DNA of 64,000 bases from Oscillospiraceae bacterium (GCA_015068245.1 SVKU01000002.1:159932-223931); one strand, 5' to 3'. Counted from the stretch's first letter, positions 17,387 to 26,371 are shown. Made by a program: numbers and translations. Notes: generated from the letters alone by a model not told the origin.

Positions 17387-18835
17387 TTATGATGGGTCTC
17401 CCACAATGCCTACAAACAGAGACAGTTGCCCCACGCCTGATGATATTACAAAGATGAACGGGCGATCAAGCGTCATGTCGCAATAGCCCTTTTCTTCCAC
17501 AAAGGCTTCGCCTGCGGCAACTTCCAACATCACAAAAGATGCAGCGGTGCAGCCATTTTCATCTATTGTCACTCGGGTGGACTGGGTGGCTTTGTCCAGA
17601 TACAGCGGCATACTGCTGAGGGGAGAAAAGTCTGCTCTGTCCCTTTCAAAGGCCTGTGTTATTCCCATTTCCTGAAGCTGTGGTTTCAGGTCGGCGGTAT
17701 ACTCGATATCAAATTTTGGAATTGCCCAGCGTATCTCACCGTAAATGGTTTCAGGGCTTTTCGAAAGCAGCTCATCCAGCACTCCGTTTTCCAAAAGCTG
17801 CTGAGGCGAAACACCGTCATCCGGGCGGATAAACAGCATACTGCCTCCTTGGGCAAACCTTATCCTCGCTGCATTGTAGCCATCTGCGGCAACAAAGTCT
17901 CCATCGGTGGTACGGTACATATAATCACAGGTCACTTCTGTTCCGTCCTGCTTGACAAACTGTCCGCTTTGGGTTTGGTCCGCATTGAACTTCCAATCCC
18001 ACTGGTCGCAAAAATACAGGGTGGATAACTGCATCAGTGCATTTGCATCGCCATTGTCATTGGTCAAAGCTGTTTCAATGTCTGCAACCTGCTTTTCAAG
18101 CATTCCGCCTGTGCTCTCATTGAGCCAGGTTTGCACAGTTTCGTCCATTTCATCAGAACCGAACTCCCCCTCGTACACGGAGGTGAAATACTCGTCTGCA
18201 AGGATACTGATGGGCTGATCGGCAAACTCCAATCCCTCGTTGAGCCACAGCGAACTTGATGGAATTATGCTCGTAACTCCATCGTCAGTATACAAGCTGC
18301 GCCACAGTGCATTGCTTTGATTTCGGATAAGTTCTGCATCCGAACTGCCGATAAGGTCATATATCTGCTGTCGGGTATTTCCATCAGTCACCTCGCTGAG
18401 TCCGGCTAGGGACATATAAAGACTCAGCGGAGAAAAAACAGTGTTTTCGCTGTCGCTTTCCAGCAAAATCTGTGCTGCCGCAGAGTTGGAAAAACTGCCA
18501 AGGTTATTCAAATACTCTCTGTCAGGGCTATCCTTTTTGATCTCCATCAGCTGTTGTTCCGCCTTGTCCCAAACAGCCTGATAGTCCTCCCAAACCTTAT
18601 TCCACTGCTCATCGGTAAAGCTGTCAGTGTCCATATCAGCAGTAAAAACAGCGTAATCCACCAGTTCAGGGTACTCGGGATAAACCGCCTCCTTCACTGC
18701 ATAAGCTGCCAGTTTGGATCCGGTCTCTTGTTGAGGTGCGGCGGATATATCTTGTTGCTCATTTGTCCGCGCTGCGCATCCGGCAGCAGGCAGCATAAGC
18801 ACAACACCAAGCAACAAAGCAATGAATCTTTTCAT
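17387..18835 (-). CDS. Serpin-family lipoprotein
   Basis: The 482-residue protein has a lipoprotein signal (hydrophobic core ending in PAAGC, Cys20), so it should be tethered outside the cell. The rest is a serpin. Near the N-terminus of the fold is NTVFSPLSLYMSLAGLSEVT, later IIPSSSLWLNEG and LIFIRPDDG-like strands. The reactive-centre hinge reads DENGCTAASF, and the C-terminus has LDRPFIFVISS and LFVGIVGDPS. Serpins trap serine or cysteine proteases. Gut Firmicute serpins have been shown to inhibit host neutrophil elastase. The hinge has small residues but also Phe and Val where inhibitory serpins usually keep Ala/Thr, so inhibition is likely but unproven. It appears monocistronic. GGAGGGCGAGG lies at the start codon. 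Confidence 0.9.
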   Translation of the reverse strand: MKRFIALLLGVVLMLPAAGCAARTNEQQDISAAPQQETGSKLAAYAVKEAVYPEYPELVDYAVFTADMDTDSFTDEQWNKVWEDYQAVWDKAEQQLMEIKKDSPDREYLNNLGSFSNSAAAQILLESDSENTVFSPLSLYMSLAGLSEVTDGNTRQQIYDLIGSSDAELIRNQSNALWRSLYTDDGVTSIIPSSSLWLNEGLEFADQPISILADEYFTSVYEGEFGSDEMDETVQTWLNESTGGMLEKQVADIETALTNDNGDANALMQLSTLYFCDQWDWKFNADQTQSGQFVKQDGTEVTCDYMYRTTDGDFVAADGYNAARIRFAQGGSMLFIRPDDGVSPQQLLENGVLDELLSKSPETIYGEIRWAIPKFDIEYTADLKPQLQEMGITQAFERDRADFSPLSSMPLYLDKATQSTRVTIDENGCTAASFVMLEVAAGEAFVEEKGYCDMTLDRPFIFVISSGVGQLSLFVGIVGDPS

Positions 18836-18900
18836 TTCCTCGCCCTCCTTTTTTAATTCTGACGCTTATAAATGAAAAAAGTTCCCAAATATGCAGCAAA

Positions 18901-18923
18901 GGCCGGCGGTACATCCGCCGGCC
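18901..18923 (-). terminator. GC-rich hairpin after the OYE-type gene
   Basis: Stem GGCCGGCGG / CCGCCGGCC with a 5-nt loop, eight bases past the stop. On the minus strand only TTTGC follows, so it is a strong stem with a short T tract. Confidence 0.65.
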
Positions 18924-18931
18924 AAGCTTCG

Positions 18932-21004
18932 TTATATCTGACTTGCTGCTGCAAAGCCGTGCTGGACGGCGAAGTGCATGTTCTGCACCTTGAAGCAGTC
19001 GCCTATGTACTGGGTATTCTTTGCAATGCCATAGAATTCCTTCATGGCGGCAGGTCTGGGTTTTGCACCGCTGGCCATAAGCACCAGGTCGGCTTCCAGT
19101 TTCTGCTCATTGCCTTCACGGTCAATGTAGTTAACGCTGCCTTCGTCTATGGACACATATTCCTTAACTCCGCAGCACTCATGGAATGTGGGGATGGAAC
19201 GCCACTTCGCCTGCACCATGCTCAGGTAATGAGGACGGTTTGCATCGGAGGCAAGGCCTCTCTGACGGCTCATAACGGTGACTTCGTGACCGTTTTCGGC
19301 AAGATACATGCCGGTGTCAACGCCTATTTCACTGCCGCCGATAACTACGATTTTTTCAGGCAGTTCTCCGGCTTTACCAAAGGCATTGAAGGCGATGTCA
19401 ACATTGGCACCGTCTGCGCCGGGGATGTTTGCCTTGATGAACTCGGGGCCGATGGCAACGATCAGTTCATCAAATCCGTATCCCTCCAGCAGTTTGCGGT
19501 CAGCCTCGGTATTTTTGAGGATCTCAACACCGTTTTTAGTCAGCTGACGTTCCATCCAGTTGACCCAATCCTGCATAGGCCACTTAAAGGATGCGTAATT
19601 TGCGTGGATAAGCTGTCCGCCGAGAACATCGTTCTTCTCAAACAGAGTAACAGTATGTCCGCGCTGAGCAGCAGTAAGGGCCGCCTGCAATCCGGCAGGG
19701 CCGCCACCGACCACGCCTACCTTCTTTAGCTTTGTAACCGGCTTGACAAGGCGGTCAAGCTTATCTTCAATACCGATAACAGGGTTGACGGTGCAATAAG
19801 AACGGTATTTTTCGGAAGAATTGGGTACGTGACACTTGTTGCAGCGGACGCAGGGACGGACATCGTCTCCCCGCTCCTCGATGAGCTTGGTTGCCAGATC
19901 ATCTTCGCAGATAAACAGGCGTGCCGTGGATATCATATCGCACTTGTTGTCGCGAATCACAGCTTCACAGTAGTCGGGATCCAGCAGGCCGGCAGTAGCA
20001 CAAACCTTCATCTTGCCGCCCCTGGAAGCTATATCAGCCTTAACAGCAGCAGCCATATCAATACAGGGGCTGGGATTCTCTCTTGTGGAGGAGTAGCCGA
20101 TGGGGTGCTGAGGATCCTGTTCGCCGTGGCGAATCTGGATAACGTCGATCAATCCTTCAGCCAGCTGGGTGAAACGACAGGTGTCCGCAATGGTGATGCC
20201 GTTCTTTTCTTCGCCGGAAACGATTATTTCCATGGGGAAATCCTTGCCATAAACACCGCGCAGAGCTTCAAACAGTTCCAGCACAAAACGGCAGCGATTG
20301 TCCACAGAGCCGCCGTATTCATCTTTACGACGGTTGGTCAGGGGCGACAGGAACATGGCTCCCAGATTGTTGCGGTATGCGTGATGAATTGCAAAATAGT
20401 CAAATCCAAGCTTGGTAAACAGTTTTGACCCTTCAACAGCTGCGTCAATATAGCGGCGTATCTGATCTTTGGTCAGCACATTGACAGCCCCGGTCCTCAG
20501 CAGATTATCTGCTCTTCGTTCGGCAGGCATACGAGCCATCATCTCACGAATGCTGGGCATTTTCATTCCCGCTGGTGCGGGTCCGGGCATAGGCATGGCT
20601 CCACCATCGGCTTCAAGCTTGTCAATTATTTCTTCCAACTCGGCTTCTTCAAGCTTCAGGCCGCCGTCTACGTTTGTCATGGCAAAAGCGCCATAATAAC
20701 GCAGACCGTCCACAAGCTGACAGATGTAGTTATGGGCAGAAGTGCTGGACATGTCCATTGTCGAAAAATGGGTGCCGTAATCGTCCACATCGCAATTTTG
20801 CTTTACACCGTTTTCCATATGGCTGACGGTAACGGCTGCAGCGCCGTTCTTTGCTCTGTTGACCAGCAGGGTTATCCACTTTTCAGTGGGAAAAGGCTCT
20901 GCACCTTGAATAAAGTGGGGAGTAGAGGGCTGGGCTGTGAGCCTTGATTTCAACATTACACCGCCAACCTCAATGGGCGAAAGCAGGTTTTGATACTTGT
21001 GCAT
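18932..21004 (-). CDS. OYE-type Fe-S flavoenzyme (2-enoate/dienoyl reductase family) with Pro/Met-rich loop
   Basis: The 690-residue cytosolic enzyme is expected to pass NADH electrons through FAD, a 4Fe-4S cluster and FMN to an activated C=C bond. Residues 1-375 form the FMN-binding TIM barrel (TKLGFDYFAIHHAYRNN, FLSPLTNRRKDEYGGS). The cluster ligands are C385, C388, C391 and C404 (CVRCNKCH...C). The C-terminal NAD(P)/FAD domain has KVGVVGGGPAGLQAAL and EKIVVIGGSEIGVDTGMYLA. An unusual insertion at about 134-160 (GGAMPMPGPAPAGMKMPS) precedes the LTKDQI helix. The usual HGAHGYL-type active-site sequence is changed to HHAYRNN. It is paralogous to the gene at 2-739. Related enzymes act on bile acids, steroids, flavonoids or fatty enoates, and this sequence does not decide among them. 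AAGGAGG lies eight bases before the ATG. Confidence 0.92.
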   Translation of the reverse strand: MHKYQNLLSPIEVGGVMLKSRLTAQPSTPHFIQGAEPFPTEKWITLLVNRAKNGAAAVTVSHMENGVKQNCDVDDYGTHFSTMDMSSTSAHNYICQLVDGLRYYGAFAMTNVDGGLKLEEAELEEIIDKLEADGGAMPMPGPAPAGMKMPSIREMMARMPAERRADNLLRTGAVNVLTKDQIRRYIDAAVEGSKLFTKLGFDYFAIHHAYRNNLGAMFLSPLTNRRKDEYGGSVDNRCRFVLELFEALRGVYGKDFPMEIIVSGEEKNGITIADTCRFTQLAEGLIDVIQIRHGEQDPQHPIGYSSTRENPSPCIDMAAAVKADIASRGGKMKVCATAGLLDPDYCEAVIRDNKCDMISTARLFICEDDLATKLIEERGDDVRPCVRCNKCHVPNSSEKYRSYCTVNPVIGIEDKLDRLVKPVTKLKKVGVVGGGPAGLQAALTAAQRGHTVTLFEKNDVLGGQLIHANYASFKWPMQDWVNWMERQLTKNGVEILKNTEADRKLLEGYGFDELIVAIGPEFIKANIPGADGANVDIAFNAFGKAGELPEKIVVIGGSEIGVDTGMYLAENGHEVTVMSRQRGLASDANRPHYLSMVQAKWRSIPTFHECCGVKEYVSIDEGSVNYIDREGNEQKLEADLVLMASGAKPRPAAMKEFYGIAKNTQYIGDCFKVQNMHFAVQHGFAAASQI

Positions 21005-21045
21005 TTTCTTGACCTCCTTGTATCTCCTTTAAGTTCGATATCTAA

Positions 21046-21074
21046 ATTATAATATGGTTTTCACTTTGATGCAA
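21046..21074 (-). promoter_or_regulatory. Promoter of the OYE-type gene
   Basis: On the minus strand TTGCAT and TATAAT are separated by 17 bases. The pair lies between the ferredoxin terminator and the OYE start codon, so the two genes are probably separate transcripts. Confidence 0.65.
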
Positions 21075-21079
21075 GCAAA

Positions 21080-21113
21080 AATAAACCTGCGGCAGCTGTG
21101 CCGCAGGTTTATT
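21080..21113 (-). terminator. Intrinsic terminator of the ferredoxin gene
   Basis: A perfect 15-bp stem (21080-21094 with 21099-21113) with loop GCTG, and T-rich sequence on the minus strand side. It ends six bases from the ferredoxin stop. Confidence 0.85.
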
Positions 21114-21119
21114 AAAAAT

Positions 21120-21293
21120 TTATGCTTCTTCGATTGCCTCAACGGGGCAGTTTTCGTAGCACATGCCGCACTGGATGCAGGTCTCCTGATCGATAGCACG
21201 CAGGCCGGTGGGTCCGGGAGCGATAGCTCCAACGGGACAGTTGCTTTCGCACAGGCCGCAGCCGATGCATTCTTCGGTAATTTTGTATGCCAT
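21120..21293 (-). CDS. 2[4Fe-4S] clostridial-type ferredoxin
   Basis: A 57-residue protein containing two classic cluster motifs, [12 protein letters not shown] (Cys9, 12, 15, 19) and [12 protein letters not shown] (Cys39, 42, 45, 49). It is a small soluble electron carrier of the clostridial two-cluster type. It is encoded just upstream of, and in the same direction as, the Fe-S flavoenzyme at 18932-21004, with a terminator and promoter between them. The neighbourhood hints that it could donate electrons to that enzyme, but such ferredoxins serve many partners. AGAAAGGG precedes the ATG. Confidence 0.95.
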   Translation of the reverse strand: MAYKITEECIGCGLCESNCPVGAIAPGPTGLRAIDQETCIQCGMCYENCPVEAIEEA

Positions 21294-21525
21294 TGTTTTA
21301 TTCCCTTTCTGATGCAGTTAATACTACGATTATAATCTCAACCGCTTCTGTTTTACAGTAGTAAAACGAGCATCTTGTTGCAGTTTTCGACCTTTTTCAC
21401 CTGCACACCTAATGTCAAATGGAGCATTTGCAAAGATTGTCGGATTTATCATGTGGAAATCCGGCATTTTCCTCACCTTTTGCATACTTTTTTCTGAATA
21501 TTTGATAAAATCTCGACTTTCTTCA

Positions 21526-21554
21526 TTGACTGCAAGCCGATTTTAGATTATTAT
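21526..21554 (+). promoter_or_regulatory. Promoter of the sugar-type ABC operon
   Basis: TTGACT and TATTAT with a 17-base spacer, 79 bases before the binding-protein start. The rest of the 339-base gap (21294-21632) is AT-rich. It holds one short stem (CGGATTT 21441-21447 with AAATCCG 21457-21463) and no gene that I can see. Confidence 0.72.
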
Positions 21555-21632
21555 ATTGGTTGGCGATATGCTTGTTGTTGCTACATACAAGTATTCACCA
21601 TCATTTTAATTTGCTAGAAAGGAAATGACAAG

Positions 21633-22898
21633 ATGAAAAAGATCCTTGCTCTCACTCTTGCCATGCTGATGCTCCTGGCCATGTTCGCCGGCTGCGCCAG
21701 CAAAGAAGAAGCAGCCGAAGCTCCCGCTGAAGAGTCCGCTGCTGTTGAAGAAGCTCCCGTAGAGGAAGCTCCCGCTGAAGAAGCTGCTCCTGCAGAATTC
21801 ACCTGGAACGGCCAGAAGGAAGTCTGGTCCATCCTCCCCACCACCGGCGCTGAAGGTCTTGTTTGGATCAACGACGCTATGGGCGCCATCATGGAAGCTG
21901 AAGGCTTTACCTATGTAAAGAAAGACGCTCAGGGCGACCCCACCGCTCAGGTCTCCTTCGTTGAAGACGCCATCGCTGCCGGCAACGTCGGTGCTCTGAT
22001 GATCGCTGCCATGTCCGTTGACATGCTGGAAGAAGTTGTTATCAAGGCTCAGGAAGCCGGCATCGCTGTTGCTATGCTGGGTGCCGAACCCACCAACTAC
22101 ACCATCGGCGGCTGCGTTTACACCGCTTACGAAATCACCGGTATGTTCGCTGTTCAGGCTGCTGAACACTGGGTACAGACCTCCGGCGCCAACGTTCCCA
22201 AGAACGCTGACGGCAAGTACGAAGTTGCTATCGACACCTATTACGACATCGCTGACGGCGTTTATCGTTCCAACGCTATCCGCGGCACTGTTGAAAAGTC
22301 CGACGTCCTGGCTCTGGTTTCCGAAACCACTTCCTACGGCAACTCCGCTTACTCCACCGCTTTCGACAACGCTTCTGACGTTCTGAACGCCAACCCCGAC
22401 TGCCACATCTTCATCGCTTACGAGCCTGAAGAAGCTATGGGTGCTGCCGACGCCATCGCTGACTATGTTGGTCAGAACGGCGGCGACCTCGCCGACTACT
22501 GTGTCATCCCCTGCTACGCAGAAGACAGTGCTTTCACCGCTATGTACGAAGAAGTTGCTGCTGATCCTTCCGCCAACGCTATCAAGGGCTATGCCACCTA
22601 CGGCGACCCCGCTATGCCTTACGGCGACGAAGCTGCTGAAAAGCTCGGCAAGTCCTACGCTGCTGTTGAAGCTTTCTCCAAGGAACTGATGCCCGATCTG
22701 CCCATCATCTTCCCCCCTGTTATGACCGGTCAGCATCTTGCTGAGATCCTCCTCGGCACCTGCGGCATCGAAGGCTACACCTGGAACTACGGCGAAACCT
22801 ACTACGACACCATCACTGCTGTGACCGTCGACGGTTTCAACGCCACCTGGTCCATGGGCGACGAGAACCCCGCTGCTGAGTATAAGGTACTCGACTAA
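21633..22898 (+). CDS. Sugar-type ABC transporter substrate-binding lipoprotein
   Basis: 421 residues with a lipoprotein signal (lipobox AGC near residue 21) and a long Glu/Ala/Pro linker. The mature part is a periplasmic-binding-protein fold of the RbsB/sugar class: WSILPTTGAEGLVWINDAM at its start, and the middle repeat YVKKDAQGDPTAQVSFVEDAIAAG split here as overlapping words. It has a first-lobe AMLGAEPTN and a hinge near DCHIFIAYEPEEAMGAADAI. It delivers its ligand to the RbsA-like ATPase and RbsC-like permease encoded next. Codon bias is strong (GCT, GAA, CTG), as for a highly expressed protein. The ligand could be a pentose, an inositol-like polyol or an autoinducer-type sugar, and I cannot choose. 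Confidence 0.88.
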   Translation: MKKILALTLAMLMLLAMFAGCASKEEAAEAPAEESAAVEEAPVEEAPAEEAAPAEFTWNGQKEVWSILPTTGAEGLVWINDAMGAIMEAEGFTYVKKDAQGDPTAQVSFVEDAIAAGNVGALMIAAMSVDMLEEVVIKAQEAGIAVAMLGAEPTNYTIGGCVYTAYEITGMFAVQAAEHWVQTSGANVPKNADGKYEVAIDTYYDIADGVYRSNAIRGTVEKSDVLALVSETTSYGNSAYSTAFDNASDVLNANPDCHIFIAYEPEEAMGAADAIADYVGQNGGDLADYCVIPCYAEDSAFTAMYEEVAADPSANAIKGYATYGDPAMPYGDEAAEKLGKSYAAVEAFSKELMPDLPIIFPPVMTGQHLAEILLGTCGIEGYTWNYGETYYDTITAVTVDGFNATWSMGDENPAAEYKVLD

Positions 22899-22921
22899 TT
22901 CCCTTAACAAGTAACTGATTA

Positions 22922-22952
22922 GGGGCGGCGTAAGTCAAACTTGCGCCGCCCC
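22922..22952 (+). terminator. Intercistronic GC-rich hairpin after the binding-protein gene
   Basis: A 14-bp stem (22922-22935 with 22939-22952, one mismatch) with loop CAA, followed by GTTTC only. Its place between a binding-protein gene and its ATPase gene suggests partial termination or mRNA stabilisation, giving excess binding protein. Confidence 0.65.
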
Positions 22953-23098
22953 GTTTCAAAGCATAGATCCGGTGACCGGCAAACACAGGCACTCAAAAGC
23001 AGCCTTTCTGTTTTTTCGCCTGTTTGACCGATTTATGCACCGGTCACCAATTCATCGATTGCCGCCGAATCACAAATTCGGTGATGGGAGGCGCTATT

Positions 23099-24610
23099 TT
23101 GGAAAACAAACCCGTACTGTCTTTGAAAGACATTATGAAGGTCTACCCCGGCGTGGTAGCCCTGAACAAGGTTTCTATTGATTTTTATCCCGGCGAAGTT
23201 CATGCCCTTATCGGCGAAAACGGTGCCGGCAAATCTACCTTTATCAAGACCATTACCGGTGCTCATGCGCCCGACGGTGGTACCATCACTGTGGATGGAG
23301 AAACCTATAACGCCATGACTCCCGGACTTGCCCGTCAGCACGGTGTTGAATGTATTTATCAGGAGTTCAACCTTATCGACGTGCTTTCCGCTGCAGAAAA
23401 TATCTGCTACGGCGAAAAATACGGCAAGCTGGTAAATCAGAAGAAGATGCGTCAGATCGCTCAGGAAATATTTGACGATTTCGGCGTTGATATCAATCCC
23501 GATACTCTGGTCAGAGATCTGACCCCCGGTCATATGCAGATCGTTGAGATTGCCAAGGCCGTGTCCAAGAATGCCAGAATCCTCATTCTTGACGAGCCTA
23601 CCGCTCCTCTGTCCGTGGCTGAGGTTGAGATCCTTTTCCGCATAGTCCGCAGGCTTAAAGAGCAGGGCGTTGCCATTATCTTTATCTCTCACCGACTGGA
23701 CGAAGTTTTTGAACTTACTGACAGAGTATCCATTCTCCGCGACGGCGAGTACATAACCACCCTTATGACTGCGGAGACAAACCGCGCAGAACTCATTAAA
23801 TACATGGTGGGACGTGAGATGACCGCCACTTTCCCGCCCCGCAACGCCACCATCGGCGATGTTGCACTGGAACTGAAAAATCTCACCGGCAACGGTGTTA
23901 AGAACATTTCCTTTAAAGCCCACAGAGGCGAAGTCCTGGGCATTTCCGGACTGGTTGGTGCAGGACGTACCGAAATCATGAAGGTACTGTTCGGTGCCGA
24001 ACCCAAGCAGTGGGGTGAAGTTTACGTCAACGGTCAGTTGGCCGAGATCAAATCTCCCAAAGACGCCATGCACGTCCACGGCATCTGCCTCATTCCCGAG
24101 GACAGAAAGCGTGAAGGCTGCTTCCTCAGCGAGACCATTTCCTGGAACCTTGTTTACAATGTCCTCGGCCGCATTTCCAAGGCCGGCGTTGTTGACACCA
24201 AGCAGGAAGCCGAAATAGCCGACTATTACGGAAAAGCCATGCGAATCAAGGCTCCTGACCTTAAAAACACCAAGGTCATGACCCTTTCCGGCGGCAACCA
24301 GCAGAAGGTCGTTGTCGGCAAAGCTATGGCTACCAAGTCTGATATCATTATTTTTGACGAACCCACCCGCGGCGTTGACGTTGGCGCAAAGTATGAGATT
24401 TACGAGCTGATGAACGCCATGTGCGAGGAAGGCAAATGTGTCATCATGGTCACCTCTGACATGGAGGAACTGCTGGGCATGTCCGACCGCATAGTGGTAT
24501 TTGGCGAAAAATGTCTGGCCGGTGAGCTGGAAAAAGATCAATTCTCTCAGGAACTCATCCTGGATTTGGCCTCTACCAGTGACCGCGAAAAAGAAAATAT
24601 GGGGGCTTAA
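23099..24610 (+). CDS. Sugar-type ABC transporter ATP-binding protein (RbsA/MglA-like, tandem NBDs)
   Basis: 503 residues carrying two ABC domains. The first has Walker A GENGAGKST, signature LTPGHMQIVEIAKA and Walker B LILDEPTAPLS. The second has the family's usual degenerate Walker A (GLVGAGRTE), signature LSGGNQQKVVVGKA and Walker B IIFDEPTRGVDVGAKYEIY. It powers sugar import with the RbsC-like permease six bases downstream. I chose the TTG at 23099 because GGGAGG lies seven bases upstream and the product then starts MENKPVLSLKDI, like homologues. Longer in-frame starts would run into the upstream hairpin region. Confidence 0.92.
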   Translation: MENKPVLSLKDIMKVYPGVVALNKVSIDFYPGEVHALIGENGAGKSTFIKTITGAHAPDGGTITVDGETYNAMTPGLARQHGVECIYQEFNLIDVLSAAENICYGEKYGKLVNQKKMRQIAQEIFDDFGVDINPDTLVRDLTPGHMQIVEIAKAVSKNARILILDEPTAPLSVAEVEILFRIVRRLKEQGVAIIFISHRLDEVFELTDRVSILRDGEYITTLMTAETNRAELIKYMVGREMTATFPPRNATIGDVALELKNLTGNGVKNISFKAHRGEVLGISGLVGAGRTEIMKVLFGAEPKQWGEVYVNGQLAEIKSPKDAMHVHGICLIPEDRKREGCFLSETISWNLVYNVLGRISKAGVVDTKQEAEIADYYGKAMRIKAPDLKNTKVMTLSGGNQQKVVVGKAMATKSDIIIFDEPTRGVDVGAKYEIYELMNAMCEEGKCVIMVTSDMEELLGMSDRIVVFGEKCLAGELEKDQFSQELILDLASTSDREKENMGA

Positions 24611-24616
24611 CATCCA

Positions 24617-25660
24617 ATGAAAAAATCCTTTTCTTCTTATCTTAAGGACTATATGATGGTTATCGTCCTTGTTGCCCTGCTGGCAATGTTCGGTATCCTC
24701 TGTCCCATTATCGTAGGCCGTCCCTTCCTGTCCGCAGGCAACCTGCTGAACATTCTGGGTCAGAACGCCTACATGGTCATTCTTGGTGTTGGTATTACCT
24801 TCATCATGCTGGGCGGCGGCATGGACTTGTCCACCGGCTATCTGATCTCCACCGTGGGTATTGCCATGGCTCTGATGGACGGCGCAGGTCTTCCCTTCGT
24901 TCTTACCCTTATCTGCGGCATTCTGCTGGCTGTTATCCTGTCCGGCTTCAACGGTGCTGTTTATTCCTGGCTGAAGGTCTTCCCCTTCATCATTACTCTC
25001 GCCACTCAGTATATGCTCAACGGTGCCACCTATCTGTTGTCCGGCGGTCTTTCCAAGACCTACCGCAACCTGTCAGAAGGTTTCACTCTCCTGGGCGGTT
25101 TCAACATTCCTGTTGGTATCGGCAACCTGAAGTCCGGCGTTATCGTTATGATCGTCATGGTAGCTCTCGGTTCCTTCATTCTGAATAAGACCTACTTTGG
25201 CCGTAACGTCTACGCTCTGGGCTCCAATCCCGAAGCTGTTGCACTGTCCGGCGTCTCCGTTGCAAAAATGCGTATTGCCATCTTTGCTCTTGCCGGTTTC
25301 TTCTTCGGCGTTGCTCAGGTCGTTAACGTTGGTAAGATCGGCTCCGTCAACAACTCCATGGGTATCGGCGCTGAATTTACCGTTATGGCAGGTGCCATGC
25401 TTGGCGGCATCAAAATGGGCGGCGGCGGCGGTAAAATGTCCAACATGGTCGTTGGCGTTCTCATTATCGCCGTTCTGAACTCCGGCATGAACTTCCTGAA
25501 CCTGAACCAGTACTGGCAGTATGTTGTCCTCGGCATTGCGCTGCTGGCAGCTGTCATTATGGACACCCTGCAGACCCGTGCAGCAGCCAACGCTGCAAAG
25601 AAAGTCACCGGTTCCGCTCCTACCGAGTCCGAGCCCAAGACTCCCGTTGCTGCTCAGTAA
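24617..25660 (+). CDS. Sugar-type ABC transporter permease (RbsC-like)
   Basis: 347 residues, very hydrophobic, with about eight to ten membrane helices typical of RbsC/MglC. Family landmarks are ILGQNAYMVILGVGITFIM, GGGMDLSTGYLIS, and NVYALGSNPEAVALSGVSV followed by a long glycine-rich GGIKMGGGGGKM. It forms the membrane channel of the importer. Only one permease gene is present, consistent with a homodimer. The C-terminal tail is Ala/Pro/Glu-rich. A terminator closes the operon. Confidence 0.92.
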   Translation: MKKSFSSYLKDYMMVIVLVALLAMFGILCPIIVGRPFLSAGNLLNILGQNAYMVILGVGITFIMLGGGMDLSTGYLISTVGIAMALMDGAGLPFVLTLICGILLAVILSGFNGAVYSWLKVFPFIITLATQYMLNGATYLLSGGLSKTYRNLSEGFTLLGGFNIPVGIGNLKSGVIVMIVMVALGSFILNKTYFGRNVYALGSNPEAVALSGVSVAKMRIAIFALAGFFFGVAQVVNVGKIGSVNNSMGIGAEFTVMAGAMLGGIKMGGGGGKMSNMVVGVLIIAVLNSGMNFLNLNQYWQYVVLGIALLAAVIMDTLQTRAAANAAKKVTGSAPTESEPKTPVAAQ

Positions 25661-25670
25661 TCTAAAAACA

Positions 25671-25698
25671 TTGCGGTGCCGCAGGTGCGGCACCGCAA
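25671..25698 (+). terminator. Hairpin terminator of the sugar ABC operon
   Basis: A perfect 13-bp GC-rich stem (25671-25683 with 25686-25698) and a 2-base loop, then TTATTGATT. The next gene starts 23 bases later, so some readthrough is possible. Confidence 0.75.
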
Positions 25699-25720
25699 TT
25701 ATTGATTGAAAGGACTTTCC

Positions 25721-26371
25721 ATGAAACAACAATACATTCTGTTCGACCTTGACGGTACTCTTACCGATCCCAAAGTCGGCATCACCGGCTCCGTGGCCTA
25801 CGCATTGGAATCCTTCGGAATACACGTTGAAAACCATGATGATCTGTGCTGTTTTATCGGCCCGCCTCTTCTGGATTCCTTTATGGAATACTACGGTATG
25901 GACGAAGAAACTGCCAACAAAGCCATTGCAAAATACCGGGAGAGATTCAGCGTTACCGGTCTTTTTGAAAACGAGGTTTATGATGGCATACCCGAGCTTC
26001 TGCAGCAGCTTAAGGACGTCGGCAAGACCCTCGTGATCGCCACATCAAAGCCGGCAGTGTTTTCCCAACGGATACTGGATCACTTTGACCTGGCGAAGTA
26101 TTTCTCTTTCCTGTCGGGCAGTGAGCTGGACGGCACACGCAACGATAAGGCAGAGGTAATAGCCTATGCCCTTGAGCAGTGCTGTATAAGCGATCTTTCC
26201 GATGTCGTTATGATAGGCGACAGAAAGCACGATATAATCGGCGCAAAGAAAAACGGCCTGCCCTGTATCGGAGTACTCTACGGTTATGGTGACCGGGCAG
26301 AGCACGAAGCTGCCGGCGCAGACTGTATTGCAGAAACTGTGGACGAACTGAAAAAGCTGCTTATTGGCTGA
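25721..26371 (+). CDS. HAD-superfamily phosphatase (phosphoglycolate phosphatase-like)
   Basis: The 216-residue enzyme has the four HAD motifs: FDLDGTLTDP (nucleophile Asp in the first motif), VIATSKP, Lys in NDKAEVIAYAL, and VMIGDRKHDIIGAK. An alpha-helical cap lies between motifs 1 and 2. It hydrolyses small phosphate esters in the cytosol, with phosphoglycolate or a nucleotide as the usual guess. ATG at 25721 was chosen because GAAAGGA lies upstream. It may be co-expressed with the sugar transporter by readthrough. Confidence 0.87.
   Translation: MKQQYILFDLDGTLTDPKVGITGSVAYALESFGIHVENHDDLCCFIGPPLLDSFMEYYGMDEETANKAIAKYRERFSVTGLFENEVYDGIPELLQQLKDVGKTLVIATSKPAVFSQRILDHFDLAKYFSFLSGSELDGTRNDKAEVIAYALEQCCISDLSDVVMIGDRKHDIIGAKKNGLPCIGVLYGYGDRAEHEAAGADCIAETVDELKKLLIG

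Noticed and set aside
21047..21232. A 61-codon minus-strand frame over the ferredoxin terminator
   Set aside because: It overlaps the real ferredoxin gene in another frame and runs through its terminator.
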